54,385 bases of DNA from JAENVT01 sp031430695. Lineage in GTDB: Bacteria; Actinomycetota; Acidimicrobiia; Acidimicrobiales; Ilumatobacteraceae. The notes beneath the pieces are model-generated. The model did no database searches and was not told the origin of the DNA. It saw only the letters and a program-made list of their open reading frames with translations. The stretch is taken from NCBI GenBank assembly GCA_031430695.1, contig JANPBZ010000113.1, forward strand, positions 1 through 54,385, given 5' to 3'. Below are positions 43,534-51,732 of this stretch, in pieces (position 1 is the stretch's first letter; each line of letters starts with the position of its first letter). The translations under genes were made by a program, and so were the position numbers.

Positions 43534-44127
43534 TCAAACAGCGTCCCGCAGCGCGGTCAGCAGCGCAGAAAGTGACCGGGCGCGATGCGAGATCGCGTTC
43601 TTCTCGTCCTCGCTCATCTCGGCGAATGAGCGACCGTCGCCGTCGTCGGGAATGAACAGCGAGTCGTAACCAAATCCGCGCTCACCCAATTCGGTCCTGG
43701 CAATCGTTCCTTCGCACACACCCTCCACGGCGAGTTCCCGTCCGTCGGGCCACACCACCATCACGGCCGACACGAACTGAGCGCTGCGGTCGACGGTGTC
43801 ACCCAACTCGCGCAGCAGCTTGGCCCGGTTGTCGCCGTACGTCGCGTCTTGTCCTGCGTATCGGGCCGCGTACACGCCGGGCTCGCCGCCGAGCGCGTCG
43901 ACGAAGAGACCGGTGTCGTCGCTGACCGCCGGCAAGCCGGTGGCCGCGCAGATCGCGGCAGCCTTCAGGCGGGCGTTACCCAGCAGCGTGTCGGCATCTT
44001 CGGGCACATCGGGCACGTCGGCTGGCCGCGGCAGCAGGTGCACGACACCGTCGAGGATGGCCGCCATCTCCATCACCTTGTCGGGATTGGCCGATGCGCA
44101 GACCAACTGCAGGTCTGCCATGCTCAC
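43534..44127 (-). CDS. rdgB: non-canonical purine NTP pyrophosphatase, RdgB/HAM1
   Basis: 197 residues from GTG at 44127, whose GTGA overlaps the rph stop; ATG at 44121 is the alternative. LVCASANPDKVMEMAAIL, DADTLLGNARLKA, PAVSDDTGLFVDALGGEPGV, AARYAG and GFGYDSLFIPDD, then ISHRARSL are RdgB signatures, including the catalytic Asp pair. It removes ITP, XTP and dITP. It is the last gene of murI-rph-rdgB, an order I recall from Mycobacterium (Rv1338, Rv1340, Rv1341). Confidence 0.94.
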   Translation of the reverse strand: MSMADLQLVCASANPDKVMEMAAILDGVVHLLPRPADVPDVPEDADTLLGNARLKAAAICAATGLPAVSDDTGLFVDALGGEPGVYAARYAGQDATYGDNRAKLLRELGDTVDRSAQFVSAVMVVWPDGRELAVEGVCEGTIARTELGERGFGYDSLFIPDDGDGRSFAEMSEDEKNAISHRARSLSALLTALRDAV

Positions 44128-44894
44128 CGACCGACCGACCGACCGAGGGGGCGCGGCGGCGGTGGGACCGAGACCATCTCGGCTTGCAGCGCCATGATCT
44201 CGGTGAGGCCACCCGACGCAAGTTCGAGCAGGAGATCGAGCTCGCCTCGCGAGAACGCTGCACCTTCCGCGGTGCCCTGCACCTCGACGAACAGCGGCTC
44301 GCCGCCCTCCTTGTCGAGCATCACGACGTTCATGTCGACCTCGGCGGCCGAGTCCTCCACATAGGGAAGGTCGAGCACCGGCAAGCCACCGACGATGCCC
44401 ACACTGATAGCGGCGCAGAACGAGTGCAATGGATGCACTTTGATCGCCTTGCTCTGAACCAACCGAGCGAGGGCGTCGTGCAGGGCGAGATACCCGCCGC
44501 AGATGCTCGCTGTGCGCGTGCCGCCATCAGCCTGCAGCACATCGCAGTCGACAACCACCTGACGCTCGCCGAGCAAATGCATGTCGCACGCCGCTCGCAA
44601 CGATCGACCGATCAGTCGCTGGATCTCGACCGTACGGCCGCTCTGTTTGCCCTTCGCCGCCTCACGATCGATTCGCTCGGGCGAGGCTCCTGGCAGCATC
44701 GAATACTCGGCGGTCACCCAGCCCTTGCCGGTGTTCTTCATCCACCGGGGCACGTTCTCATCGATCGACGCAGTGCACAAGACCCGAGTCTTGCCGAACG
44801 TCACCAAGACGCTTCCGGCGGCCATCTCCGTGTAGTCGCGCTCGAATGTGATGGGGCGCAGTTCGTCGTCGGCGCGGCCGTCAAAGCGGGTCAT
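44124..44894 (-). CDS. rph: ribonuclease PH
   Basis: 256 residues. RPITFERDYTEMAAGSVLVT, TASIDENVPRWMKNTGKGWV, TAEYSMLPGAS, GRTVEIQRLIGRSLRAA, DCDVLQADGGTRTASI and the phosphate loop region are complete. RNase PH trims tRNA 3' ends with phosphate. It lies 37 bases downstream of murI and runs into rdgB with a four-base overlap. Confidence 0.95.
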   Translation of the reverse strand: MTRFDGRADDELRPITFERDYTEMAAGSVLVTFGKTRVLCTASIDENVPRWMKNTGKGWVTAEYSMLPGASPERIDREAAKGKQSGRTVEIQRLIGRSLRAACDMHLLGERQVVVDCDVLQADGGTRTASICGGYLALHDALARLVQSKAIKVHPLHSFCAAISVGIVGGLPVLDLPYVEDSAAEVDMNVVMLDKEGGEPLFVEVQGTAEGAAFSRGELDLLLELASGGLTEIMALQAEMVSVPPPPRPLGRSVGR

Positions 44895-44931
44895 TGGGAT
44901 ACTCCTCGTGTAGTGAACAGAACTGCATACG

Positions 44932-45753
44932 TCATTCCGGCGGCTGCCAGTGATCGGCGGCACCGAGCTCGGGACCCAGCAGCCGGCCGCCAAGGTCCGC
45001 GAACCAGGAGATATCGCCGCTGGAGAAGAACCTGTGCTCGGCGACTTCGGCAGCATTGTCGACGCGCAACAGATCAAGTCGCTGCAGCACCTCACGAGTT
45101 GCGAACGCGGTCTCGTCGGCGCTCGACACCAGCGTTACGTCGGGGCCCATCACGTCGCCGATCACTCGAGCGAGGTACGGGTAGTGAGTACAACCGAGCA
45201 GCAGCGCGTCGACCCCAGCGGCCTTCACCGGCGCCAGAAGCCGCTCGGCGAGAATGGTGACCTCGTCTCCGCTGGTCTGACCGCGCTCGACGAACTCTAC
45301 GAATCCGGGGCAGGCAGCAGCGGTGAGTTCTACGTCGACGCCGGTCGACGCGACCGCACGCTCGTATGCGCCGGACCCGATTGCGCCGACCGTGCCGATC
45401 ACCGCAACGCGTCGCGATCGACTGGCAGTCACCAAGGCGCGCGCCCCAGGCTCGACGACGTCGACGACGAGCACGGGCAACTCCTGCTGCAGCACGTCGA
45501 GCGCCGCCGCCGACGCCGTGTTGCACGCCACCACGACCGCCTTGACATCGTGTTGCTTGACCAGGCTCCAGGCCAACTCTCTGGCGAACCGGCGCACCTC
45601 TGCTTGCGGCCGCGGCCCATACGGGTAGCGCCCTGTGTCGCCGATGTACACCAGGTTCTCCGAAGGAAGCAGGTCGATCACGGCACGGGCAACGGTGAGT
45701 CCACCGAACCCACTGTCGAACATCCCGATCGGTCGGGCCTTCTCGCCATCCAT
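44932..45753 (-). CDS. murI: glutamate racemase
   Basis: 273 residues. IGMFDSGFGGLTVARAVIDL, YIGDTGRYPYG, the two catalytic cysteines in VVACNTASAAAL and LLLGCTHYPYL, and VDVVEPGARALV are all standard. It makes D-glutamate for peptidoglycan. It heads the murI-rph-rdgB run and diverges from the DMT transporter gene over 50 bases. Confidence 0.95.
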   Translation of the reverse strand: MDGEKARPIGMFDSGFGGLTVARAVIDLLPSENLVYIGDTGRYPYGPRPQAEVRRFARELAWSLVKQHDVKAVVVACNTASAAALDVLQQELPVLVVDVVEPGARALVTASRSRRVAVIGTVGAIGSGAYERAVASTGVDVELTAAACPGFVEFVERGQTSGDEVTILAERLLAPVKAAGVDALLLGCTHYPYLARVIGDVMGPDVTLVSSADETAFATREVLQRLDLLRVDNAAEVAEHRFFSSGDISWFADLGGRLLGPELGAADHWQPPE

Positions 45754-45803
45754 ATCGATGGGCCAGGCTACGTCGGCCTCGGCGTTCTACGCTCGACCAC
45801 CTG

Positions 45804-46631
45804 ATGCTGACGGCAACCGTTCTCGCACTCGTGGCTGCTGTCTTGCACGCGATGTGGAACCTCTCGGTCAAACAATCGGTCGGTGATCGGTTCATGGCCT
45901 TGTGGGGACAGTTCTTCGTCGCCGGCGTGCTGGCAGCCATCGTGCTGGTGGCCGGCGGAGGCATTCCAGCTCGCGGGCTTGTGTGGGCGGCGATGTCGGG
46001 CATCACCCACCTGCCGTATTGCATACTGCTGGCCAAGGCCTACGGCGTCGGCGATTTCTCACTGGCCTATCCAGTAGCCCGCGGTGGCGGAGCGTTGGTC
46101 GCTGGGCTCGGCGGAATCGTTCTGTTGGGCGACACCTTCAGTCCTGTCGGGGTCGTGGGCATGGTGATCGCGGCGATCGGCTTGATTGCGCTCGCCGGCC
46201 GAGGGGCGTCGGCACAGGTGATCGTCGCCCTGGGAGTTGCCGTCACCATCGGGATCTACTCGGTCGTCGACGCCAAGGGGATCCGCAGCGTCGATACGCC
46301 GCTGTATGCGGCGGCGTCATTCGTGTGCCTCACGACATCGACGAGCGTGTATGCGCTGGCGACCGGACGCCGGGGCGACATGGTTACGGCGATGCGCCTC
46401 TACTGGCGTCGCTTTGTGACGATGGGAGTCGCCTCGGGGGTCACCTACGCGCTGGTGCAGATGGCCTTCCAACGAGCACCGGTGGGATACGTCACGTGCC
46501 TTCGCGAATCCAGCGTGGTGATCGCCGCGTTCGTGGGTGCCCGTTACCTCGGCGAGGGTCAGGCGGCACGACGAATCGCCGCCGCCGTCGTGGTCGTTGC
46601 CGGCTTGCTGCTGCTCGTACTCGGGCGGTAG
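45804..46631 (+). CDS. EamA/DMT-superfamily transporter
   Basis: 275 residues, almost all hydrophobic, with ten predicted helices in two five-helix halves. The EamA features are visible: AVLHAMWNLSVKQ in helix 1, SLAYPVARGGGALVAGLGGI at the middle of repeat 1, and GYVTCLRESSVVIAAFVGAR at the same place in repeat 2. Such carriers export or import amino acids, nucleosides or metabolites; the substrate cannot be read. It converges on the sortase-fusion gene with 14 bases between. Confidence 0.82.
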   Translation: MLTATVLALVAAVLHAMWNLSVKQSVGDRFMALWGQFFVAGVLAAIVLVAGGGIPARGLVWAAMSGITHLPYCILLAKAYGVGDFSLAYPVARGGGALVAGLGGIVLLGDTFSPVGVVGMVIAAIGLIALAGRGASAQVIVALGVAVTIGIYSVVDAKGIRSVDTPLYAAASFVCLTTSTSVYALATGRRGDMVTAMRLYWRRFVTMGVASGVTYALVQMAFQRAPVGYVTCLRESSVVIAAFVGARYLGEGQAARRIAAAVVVVAGLLLLVLGR

Positions 46632-46645
46632 CAGCCAGCGCTCGG

Positions 46646-48334
46646 TCAGGTGACGCTGGTCAACCGTGCAGTGGTGACGTGGCGGAAACGAACCGAGCCG
46701 GGAGGAGTGCACGCAACCAACTGCACTGTGGCCATCCCGGAACGGATGCCAATGTTGTTGATGACGTTGAAGTTCGGAGCGGTCACGTCTTGACGCACGA
46801 CCGTGTAGTTGTACGAATGGCCATCGTCGCCGATCAAACTGATCGAACCACCGATCGGCACCTCGTTGATGTACCGGAACGGGCCGCCGTGGGTCGTGCG
46901 GTGCCCGAACAGCACGATGTTGCCTGGCGTCGCCAATTCGGCGGCACCATTCCATGTGGCCGCGATTCCGAGATTGGCAACGGCGTCGAGATTGGTGCCG
47001 GTGCCGACAGCGGTGGCCAATCCGATGTTGTTGACATGCAAACTCCGCGCCGAGGCTGGGCCGTAGAAGGGGTTGATCGGGGGCGGCAGGAAGGCGGCCG
47101 ACGGCGGTCCGAGGTACCAACCGTTCAAGTCGGCGATCAGGTGCAGACCGTGTTGGGTGAACAGGCTGATGCCGCGGGTGCTGGCTCTGACAACGGCATG
47201 GTTGGCGATCGTTTGATCCCACCTGTCGACATTGAGATTGGACGCCTGCGGACGGGAGACACCCGATGGGAACGCTGTCACGAAGCCGACGTTCATCGAC
47301 TGGGTACCGGTGATGTTGACTGCAACAGCGGAGACCTGCCCGCCTGGCCCATAGACGGGGAACTCGAGCGTGCTGCCACCCCATGTCGGCATGACAAATG
47401 AGCTCCTCGAATCGACGAGCCGGGTGGGGTTGGACGGCAGGAACAGGCCGTCGGTCGTCAGGGCTGCCGTCTCCCCGGTGAACCAACCGGCAACGTCAAC
47501 GATGAGGTGACCGCCACCCTGGCTGTACACGTTGAACGCCGCCACGCCGGACAACAGCACGATTGCCTGGCCCGCACGCGTCTGGCCGGGGCGGTCGATG
47601 TTGAGGTTGCTCGCATTCGGACGCGACTCACCGAGCGGGAACGCCGTCCAGAATCCCGTGCCGGTCGTGGTCGCCGTGAGATTGACGACGACCGCAACAG
47701 CATCCGCTGGAACCCCGGCAGTGCTCACGTCGACATACTCGGTGGCCGTGCCCCCGACACCGGCGCCGCGGTCTCGCGTGTCGAGTACCCGGAACGCGCC
47801 CGAGGCGAGCGTCACCAGGCGTCCGCTTCTCACATTGCCGTTCACGGGCACGTACGCGCCCGACACGTCGACTGCGACGTCCATGGGACGCTGCATGTAC
47901 ACCTCGACAGCGCCATCGACGCCGAGCTTGACGGTGACCATGTTGGCCATCACCTGACCGGCGCCGTCGAAGTTGACATTCGACGCCGTTGGCAGATTGG
48001 TGCCTGAGGGATAGACCGTGACGTAGCCGGCTGCGGTCGTGTTGACCCCGGTGACAGTGAGCACCGCGGCGGATGCGCCTACGGGCACACCCGCTCTGCC
48101 GGCCACCTGCACTCGCACCACCTGATCGGACAGGCGGGTGAACCCGAATGAGCCCTCTTCCGGGCGGGTATCGGCGAGTCGTTCCGGCGTAACGGCCTGG
48201 TACGCCGACGATCCGGTGATGAACGCGGCGTCGACGGTGGGCACCGCTGCCCCGAGGCTCGGCACGACCACATGACCTGCCACCACGAGGAGTGTCAGGG
48301 CGAACACCTTGGGTCCCGTCAATCTCATCGCCAT
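46646..48334 (-). CDS. secreted protein: three beta-rich modules followed by a sortase domain
   Basis: 562 residues. A signal peptide (MAMRLTGPKVFALTLLVVAG) is followed by three homologous modules of about 125 residues, each opening RLADTR, RVLDTR or RLVDSR, with a central ASNxNxD motif (ASNVNFD, ASNLNID, ASNLNVD) and ending VDVSGAYV, VDVAGWF or ADLNGWY. The last 135 residues form a sortase: His in VLFGHRTTHGGPF (about 474), Cys in VQLVACTPPGS (about 541) and Arg in VRFRHV (about 549). Such module repeats are common on actinobacterial surfaces; fusion to a C-terminal sortase is unusual. It starts 34 bases after cysM. Confidence 0.75.
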   Translation of the reverse strand: MAMRLTGPKVFALTLLVVAGHVVVPSLGAAVPTVDAAFITGSSAYQAVTPERLADTRPEEGSFGFTRLSDQVVRVQVAGRAGVPVGASAAVLTVTGVNTTAAGYVTVYPSGTNLPTASNVNFDGAGQVMANMVTVKLGVDGAVEVYMQRPMDVAVDVSGAYVPVNGNVRSGRLVTLASGAFRVLDTRDRGAGVGGTATEYVDVSTAGVPADAVAVVVNLTATTTGTGFWTAFPLGESRPNASNLNIDRPGQTRAGQAIVLLSGVAAFNVYSQGGGHLIVDVAGWFTGETAALTTDGLFLPSNPTRLVDSRSSFVMPTWGGSTLEFPVYGPGGQVSAVAVNITGTQSMNVGFVTAFPSGVSRPQASNLNVDRWDQTIANHAVVRASTRGISLFTQHGLHLIADLNGWYLGPPSAAFLPPPINPFYGPASARSLHVNNIGLATAVGTGTNLDAVANLGIAATWNGAAELATPGNIVLFGHRTTHGGPFRYINEVPIGGSISLIGDDGHSYNYTVVRQDVTAPNFNVINNIGIRSGMATVQLVACTPPGSVRFRHVTTARLTSVT

Positions 48335-48368
48335 ACCATACCGAGGTTGGCCCGGAGGGTGGGTGCAA

Positions 48369-49319
48369 CTAGAAGTAGATAGTCCGTTCGGCCTGTTTTT
48401 CGGCTTCGTCGAGGTCGTCGGTGTAGGCCCCGGTGGAGAGGTACTTCCAACCTGCGTCGCTGACGATGAAGACGATGACACCCTCGCTGATCTCGCTGGC
48501 GACCTTGGCGGCGCCCGCCATTGCGGCACCCGACGAGATCCCGGCGAACACCCCGCACTCGCTGACGAGGCGGCGGGTCCATTCGAGGCTCTCGCGCGGC
48601 CGAACCACCCGCTTGCGGTCGAGCAGATCAAAGCCGTACCACTGTTCGAACACCGGCGGGATGTAGCCGTCGTCGAGATTGCGCAGTCCCTCGACGCGCT
48701 CGCCCAATGGTGGCTCGATCGCGATCACTTTGATCGCCGGGTTCTGTTCCTTCAAGTACCTGCCGGTGCCCATCAGCGTGCCGCTGGTACCGAGACCGGC
48801 GACGAAGTGGGTGACTTCCGGACAATCTCGCCAGATCTCGGGCCCGGTGCCCTCGTAGTGGGCGAGCGGGTTGGCATCGTTGCCGTACTGATAGAGGAAG
48901 CACCAGTCGGGGTTCGCAGTGGCCATCTCTTGGGCCCGGCGAATGGCGCCGTTGCTGCCCTCCTCGCCCGGAGTCAAGATGACTTCGGCACCGAACACCT
49001 CCAACATCTGGCGGCGTTCGATCGACACGATGTCGGGCAGGAGGATCTTGATCGGGTAGCCCTTCAACTGGGCGATTGCGGCCAGGGCGATGCCGGTGTT
49101 GCCACTCGACGGCTCGAGGATGGTCTGGCCGGGCCGAAGGTGGCCGCCCTTCTCGGCGTGCTCGATCATCGACTTGGCAATGCGGTCCTTGACCGAGCCG
49201 AAGGGGTTCTGCCCTTCCAGTTTGGCGACGATGCGCACGTCGGGGTTCGGCGACAGGCGACTGACGTCGACCATCGGCGTGTTGCCGATCATGTCGAGCA
49301 CGCTTTCGAAAGGAACCAT
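48369..49319 (-). CDS. cysM: O-phosphoserine/O-acetylserine sulfhydrylase, CysM type
   Basis: 316 residues from ATG at 49319, which has GGGGGTGGTG just upstream; another ATG at 49349 is less likely. PLP Lys44 in NPFGSVKDR, Asn loop EPSSGNTGIALAAI, phosphate cup GLGTSGTLMGTG. The C-terminus VSDAGWKYLSTGAYTDDLDE matches the tail of Mycobacterium tuberculosis CysM, which uses O-phosphoserine and the CysO-thiocarboxylate carrier. It follows mec+ with 70 bases between, but no cysO gene lies there. Confidence 0.9.
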   Translation of the reverse strand: MVPFESVLDMIGNTPMVDVSRLSPNPDVRIVAKLEGQNPFGSVKDRIAKSMIEHAEKGGHLRPGQTILEPSSGNTGIALAAIAQLKGYPIKILLPDIVSIERRQMLEVFGAEVILTPGEEGSNGAIRRAQEMATANPDWCFLYQYGNDANPLAHYEGTGPEIWRDCPEVTHFVAGLGTSGTLMGTGRYLKEQNPAIKVIAIEPPLGERVEGLRNLDDGYIPPVFEQWYGFDLLDRKRVVRPRESLEWTRRLVSECGVFAGISSGAAMAGAAKVASEISEGVIVFIVSDAGWKYLSTGAYTDDLDEAEKQAERTIYF

Positions 49320-49389
49320 CACCACCCCCAACAACCGGTGGTTGATCATCTATTCCGATCAACCTGATCAATCCTGTCGGGATTCTATC

Positions 49390-49785
49390 TCAGCCGACGG
49401 CGACGCGCTCCTCCGCAATCGTCGCGTCGACGATGCGATAGCTGCGCGTCTCGGGCGCCTCACGCTTCAGGCTCACGATCACGTAGTGCCAGCCGGGGTC
49501 TGGCGCTTGCTCGACATCGGTCGGGCTGGGATAGGGCTCGCTGTGCGTGTGGCTGTGGAACACGCCGATGACCTCCATGCCGTCGGCTTCTGCCGCCCGT
49601 TCGGCTTGCAGGAGTTCCTTGCCTGGGATCGCGTAGATCCGCGCCGATGCAGCCTCGTTGGTGCAGGCGACGAAGCGATTCACCTGGTCGCCTGTGCCGA
49701 CCAGCAGTCCGCACGCCTCCAATGGATAGCCGTCGTAGGTGTGTCCGATCATTTCGGCAAAGGCACCGTTGGGGAACGCGAGCAT
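49390..49785 (-). CDS. mec: Mec+-type JAMM/MPN zinc peptidase
   Basis: 131 residues. JAMM motif complete: Glu23 in YPLEACGLLVG, then VFHSHTHSEPYPSPTD with zinc ligands His77, His79 and Asp90 and Ser87. In Mycobacterium Mec+ (Rv1334) releases cysteine from the CysO-cysteine adduct made by CysM. The start at 49785 is preceded by TACCCT seven bases upstream and shares a mirrored promoter region with smpB. Confidence 0.9.
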   Translation of the reverse strand: MLAFPNGAFAEMIGHTYDGYPLEACGLLVGTGDQVNRFVACTNEAASARIYAIPGKELLQAERAAEADGMEVIGVFHSHTHSEPYPSPTDVEQAPDPGWHYVIVSLKREAPETRSYRIVDATIAEERVAVG

Positions 49786-49792
49786 CGGCCGA

Positions 49793-49832
49793 AGGGTAGC
49801 GAGGCGGTCGCTGACCAGGCGACCGCTACCCT
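49793..49832. promoter_or_regulatory. mirrored divergent promoter between mec and smpB
   Basis: AGGGTAGCG (49793-49801) and CGCTACCCT (49824-49832) form a perfect nine-base inverted repeat. Each arm contains TACCCT read outward, a TANNNT-type -10. It lies seven bases before the mec ATG on the minus strand and eight bases before the smpB ATG on the plus strand, so both messages look leaderless. The inner 22 bases include GGTCG and CGACC, which extend the symmetry. Confidence 0.5.
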
Positions 49833-49840
49833 CACGGGCG

Positions 49841-50335
49841 ATGTCACCTTCCAGTCCGGGATCTGCAGATCGCAAGCTCATCGCCAGCAATCGAAAGGCG
49901 CGGCACGATTACTCGATCCTCGACACCATCGAGACCGGCATCGTGCTGCAGGGCAGCGAAGTGAAGAGCCTGCGTCTGGGACACCTGCAGATGGCCGACG
50001 CCTACGCACGGGTCATCAACGGGGCGATCTGGCTGGATGGCATTCACATCCCGCCCTACCAGTTCGCTCACGGCATCGGTGCACACGATCCCGACCGGCC
50101 ACGGAAACTGCTGCTGCACAGTCGCGAGATCGAGCGAATCGCCGCCGAGGTCGCACTCGAGCGATTGTCGCTTGTTCCGCTGTCGTTCTACTTCAAGGAC
50201 GGCAAGGTCAAGGTCGAACTGGCGTTGGCGCGCGGCCGCCGCAAGGCCGACAAACGCAACGCCATGGCCGAACGCGATGCGCAGCGCGACATGCAGCGCG
50301 CCATGGGCCGCCAGGCGAAGGGTCGCACTGACTGA
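49841..50335 (+). CDS. smpB: SsrA-binding protein SmpB
   Basis: 164 residues. IASNRKARHDYSILDTIETG, VLQGSEVKSLRLGHLQMADA, PYQFAHGIGAHDPDRPRKLL and SLVPLSFYFKDGKVKVELAL, then ARGRRKADKR make a complete SmpB with its basic C-terminal tail. SmpB carries tmRNA to stalled ribosomes; its RNA partner ssrA is encoded 1.4 kb downstream on the same strand. Confidence 0.96.
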   Translation: MSPSSPGSADRKLIASNRKARHDYSILDTIETGIVLQGSEVKSLRLGHLQMADAYARVINGAIWLDGIHIPPYQFAHGIGAHDPDRPRKLLLHSREIERIAAEVALERLSLVPLSFYFKDGKVKVELALARGRRKADKRNAMAERDAQRDMQRAMGRQAKGRTD

Positions 50336-50343
50336 CGACTGCG

Positions 50344-51243
50344 TTAGAGGGTGATCACCTCGAGGGTCGTCTCGGCGTGCAGCCTGACCATTGCCGGCGT
50401 GACTTCATCGTTGCCTGGCAGCTCGACAATGAACGCAGTTCCGCCATCCACGGCGTGATTCACGTACTGACTTGCCGTGCCGGTGCACCCGGCGGTGCAG
50501 GGCGTGCCTGCGGTGGACAGACCCACGATGGCCGCAAACGTTTCGGGGATCACCCTGCGCGCTCCCCCAGGTGACACCCGGTTGGCATCTTGGTGCCAGA
50601 AGATGGTGATGTTCGGCTGGATCTCGTTCACGAACGTCTCGAGCGCCTGGGTCTCGGGTTGATCGGCGGGTGCTTCGCCTGAGTACTGACCGTTGTCTTC
50701 CGATTGCGGGATGTAGTTCCAGTTGTGCGACACGTTGCGGTTGAGGTCGACACCGTTGGCGTTTTCCCGGACATCGGCTGCCTGCCCGTCGGGATTGATG
50801 CTGTCGATGATCCACAGATCGATGCCGGGAGGGGTCGGCATGGTGCGGATCAACCGAGTGATTTCGAACCCCTTTGCTTCGTTCCCGTGGATCACACCGA
50901 CGAGCAGCACTGGACGGCCGTCTGGATCACCCAGGCGATATGCGGTGATGTCGCGGCCGAGTACCGACTGGCCGACCACCCGAGTTTCGGTGACCAAGTC
51001 GTCGGGGAACGTCGTGGTGGACGTCGATGAGGTGGTCGACGTGGTTGAAGTCGACGTCGTTGTCGAGGTGGAGGTCGACGATGACGTTGTCGGAGCGAGC
51101 GACGAGGTGGTTGCGGTCGACGCACTGGTTTCGATCGCGTTCGTCGACGAACTCTCCGATCCCGACGAGCATGCCACGACGAGTTGCGACGCGGCGAGTA
51201 GTGCCAGACCCAACCGTCGATGCACTGTGGGTCGTGTGATCAA
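50344..51243 (-). CDS. M14-family zinc carboxypeptidase-like lipoprotein
   Basis: 299 residues from TTG at 51243 (TTGA overlaps the PPOX stop); GTG at 51225 is possible. A lipoprotein signal ends at LVVACSS, followed by a Ser/Thr linker of about 50 residues. The catalytic domain has HGNE (zinc His and Glu), SINPDGQAADVRENANGVDL, NRNVSHNW, a later His in FWHQDANR, and Glu in FIVELPG, the set found in MpaA-like murein-peptide amidases. Substrate is likely a peptidoglycan peptide at the cell surface. Confidence 0.82.
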   Translation of the reverse strand: MITRPTVHRRLGLALLAASQLVVACSSGSESSSTNAIETSASTATTSSLAPTTSSSTSTSTTTSTSTTSTTSSTSTTTFPDDLVTETRVVGQSVLGRDITAYRLGDPDGRPVLLVGVIHGNEAKGFEITRLIRTMPTPPGIDLWIIDSINPDGQAADVRENANGVDLNRNVSHNWNYIPQSEDNGQYSGEAPADQPETQALETFVNEIQPNITIFWHQDANRVSPGGARRVIPETFAAIVGLSTAGTPCTAGCTGTASQYVNHAVDGGTAFIVELPGNDEVTPAMVRLHAETTLEVITL

Positions 51244-51632
51244 TTGGGCGTGATCACGACGCCGCGGTCGCCGTACGGGATCCTCTTGCGCTTGACGATT
51301 CCACCGACCTTGTTCAAGAACTTGGTGATGCTGCACATCACGCCATACTTGGCCTTGATCTTGGTGCGGATGCCTTCGAGCTCGGGACCGGTCACCAACA
51401 CGGCGGTCGCCTCGGTCGGCGACGTGCCGGCCTTCACCTTGCCCCTTGCGTCCGACGGTTGCACGACGACCTTCGAGGTATGGGCAAGGCGCTTGGCTTT
51501 GCCCGATCCCGACGACGTCCAGAACCCGATCTTGCCGCCATCGATCGACGCCGCCCAGACCGCCGTGGTGACCGGGGTGCCGTCGCGCTTGAAGGTGGTG
51601 AGTGCGAGGTACTTCTCGTCGGCGAGGCTCAT
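51240..51632 (-). CDS. PPOX-class (pyridoxamine-phosphate-oxidase-like) flavin/F420 protein
   Basis: 130 residues. YLALTTFKRDGTPVTTAVWA, KIGFWTSSGSGKAKRLAHTS and KVVVQPSDARGKVKAGTSPT are the split-barrel core of the small PPOX proteins many of which bind F420 (Rv2074 type) or FMN. No membrane segment. It precedes the M14 gene and overlaps it by four bases. Upstream lies the 44-base palindrome copy B and the divergent tmRNA gene. Confidence 0.82.
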   Translation of the reverse strand: MSLADEKYLALTTFKRDGTPVTTAVWAASIDGGKIGFWTSSGSGKAKRLAHTSKVVVQPSDARGKVKAGTSPTEATAVLVTGPELEGIRTKIKAKYGVMCSITKFLNKVGGIVKRKRIPYGDRGVVITPN

Positions 51633-51644
51633 CGCGCCATTCTA

Positions 51645-51688
51645 AACGAGTGTCTGCGTCCCACCCGGGCGGGCTTGAAACACTCGTT
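51645..51688. repeat. 44-base imperfect palindrome (copy B), between the PPOX gene and ssrA
   Basis: AACGAGTGT (51645-51653) pairs with ACACTCGTT (51680-51688); inner CCC.CCCGGGCGGG supplies a second GC-rich stem. It aligns without gaps to 36781-36824 at 29 of 44 positions. It starts 12 bases upstream of the PPOX start and lies 20 bases before a candidate ssrA -10 (TAGGCT, 51709-51714), so it could affect either promoter. Confidence 0.6.
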
Positions 51689-51732
51689 CGAATTCCAACG
51701 GGTGCGGGTAGGCTGGTCGGACAATCAAACAC

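Noticed and set aside
50990..51130. Tandem GTCGACG/GTGGTCGA-like triplet repeats.
   Set aside because: They simply encode the Ser/Thr-rich linker of the M14 lipoprotein.
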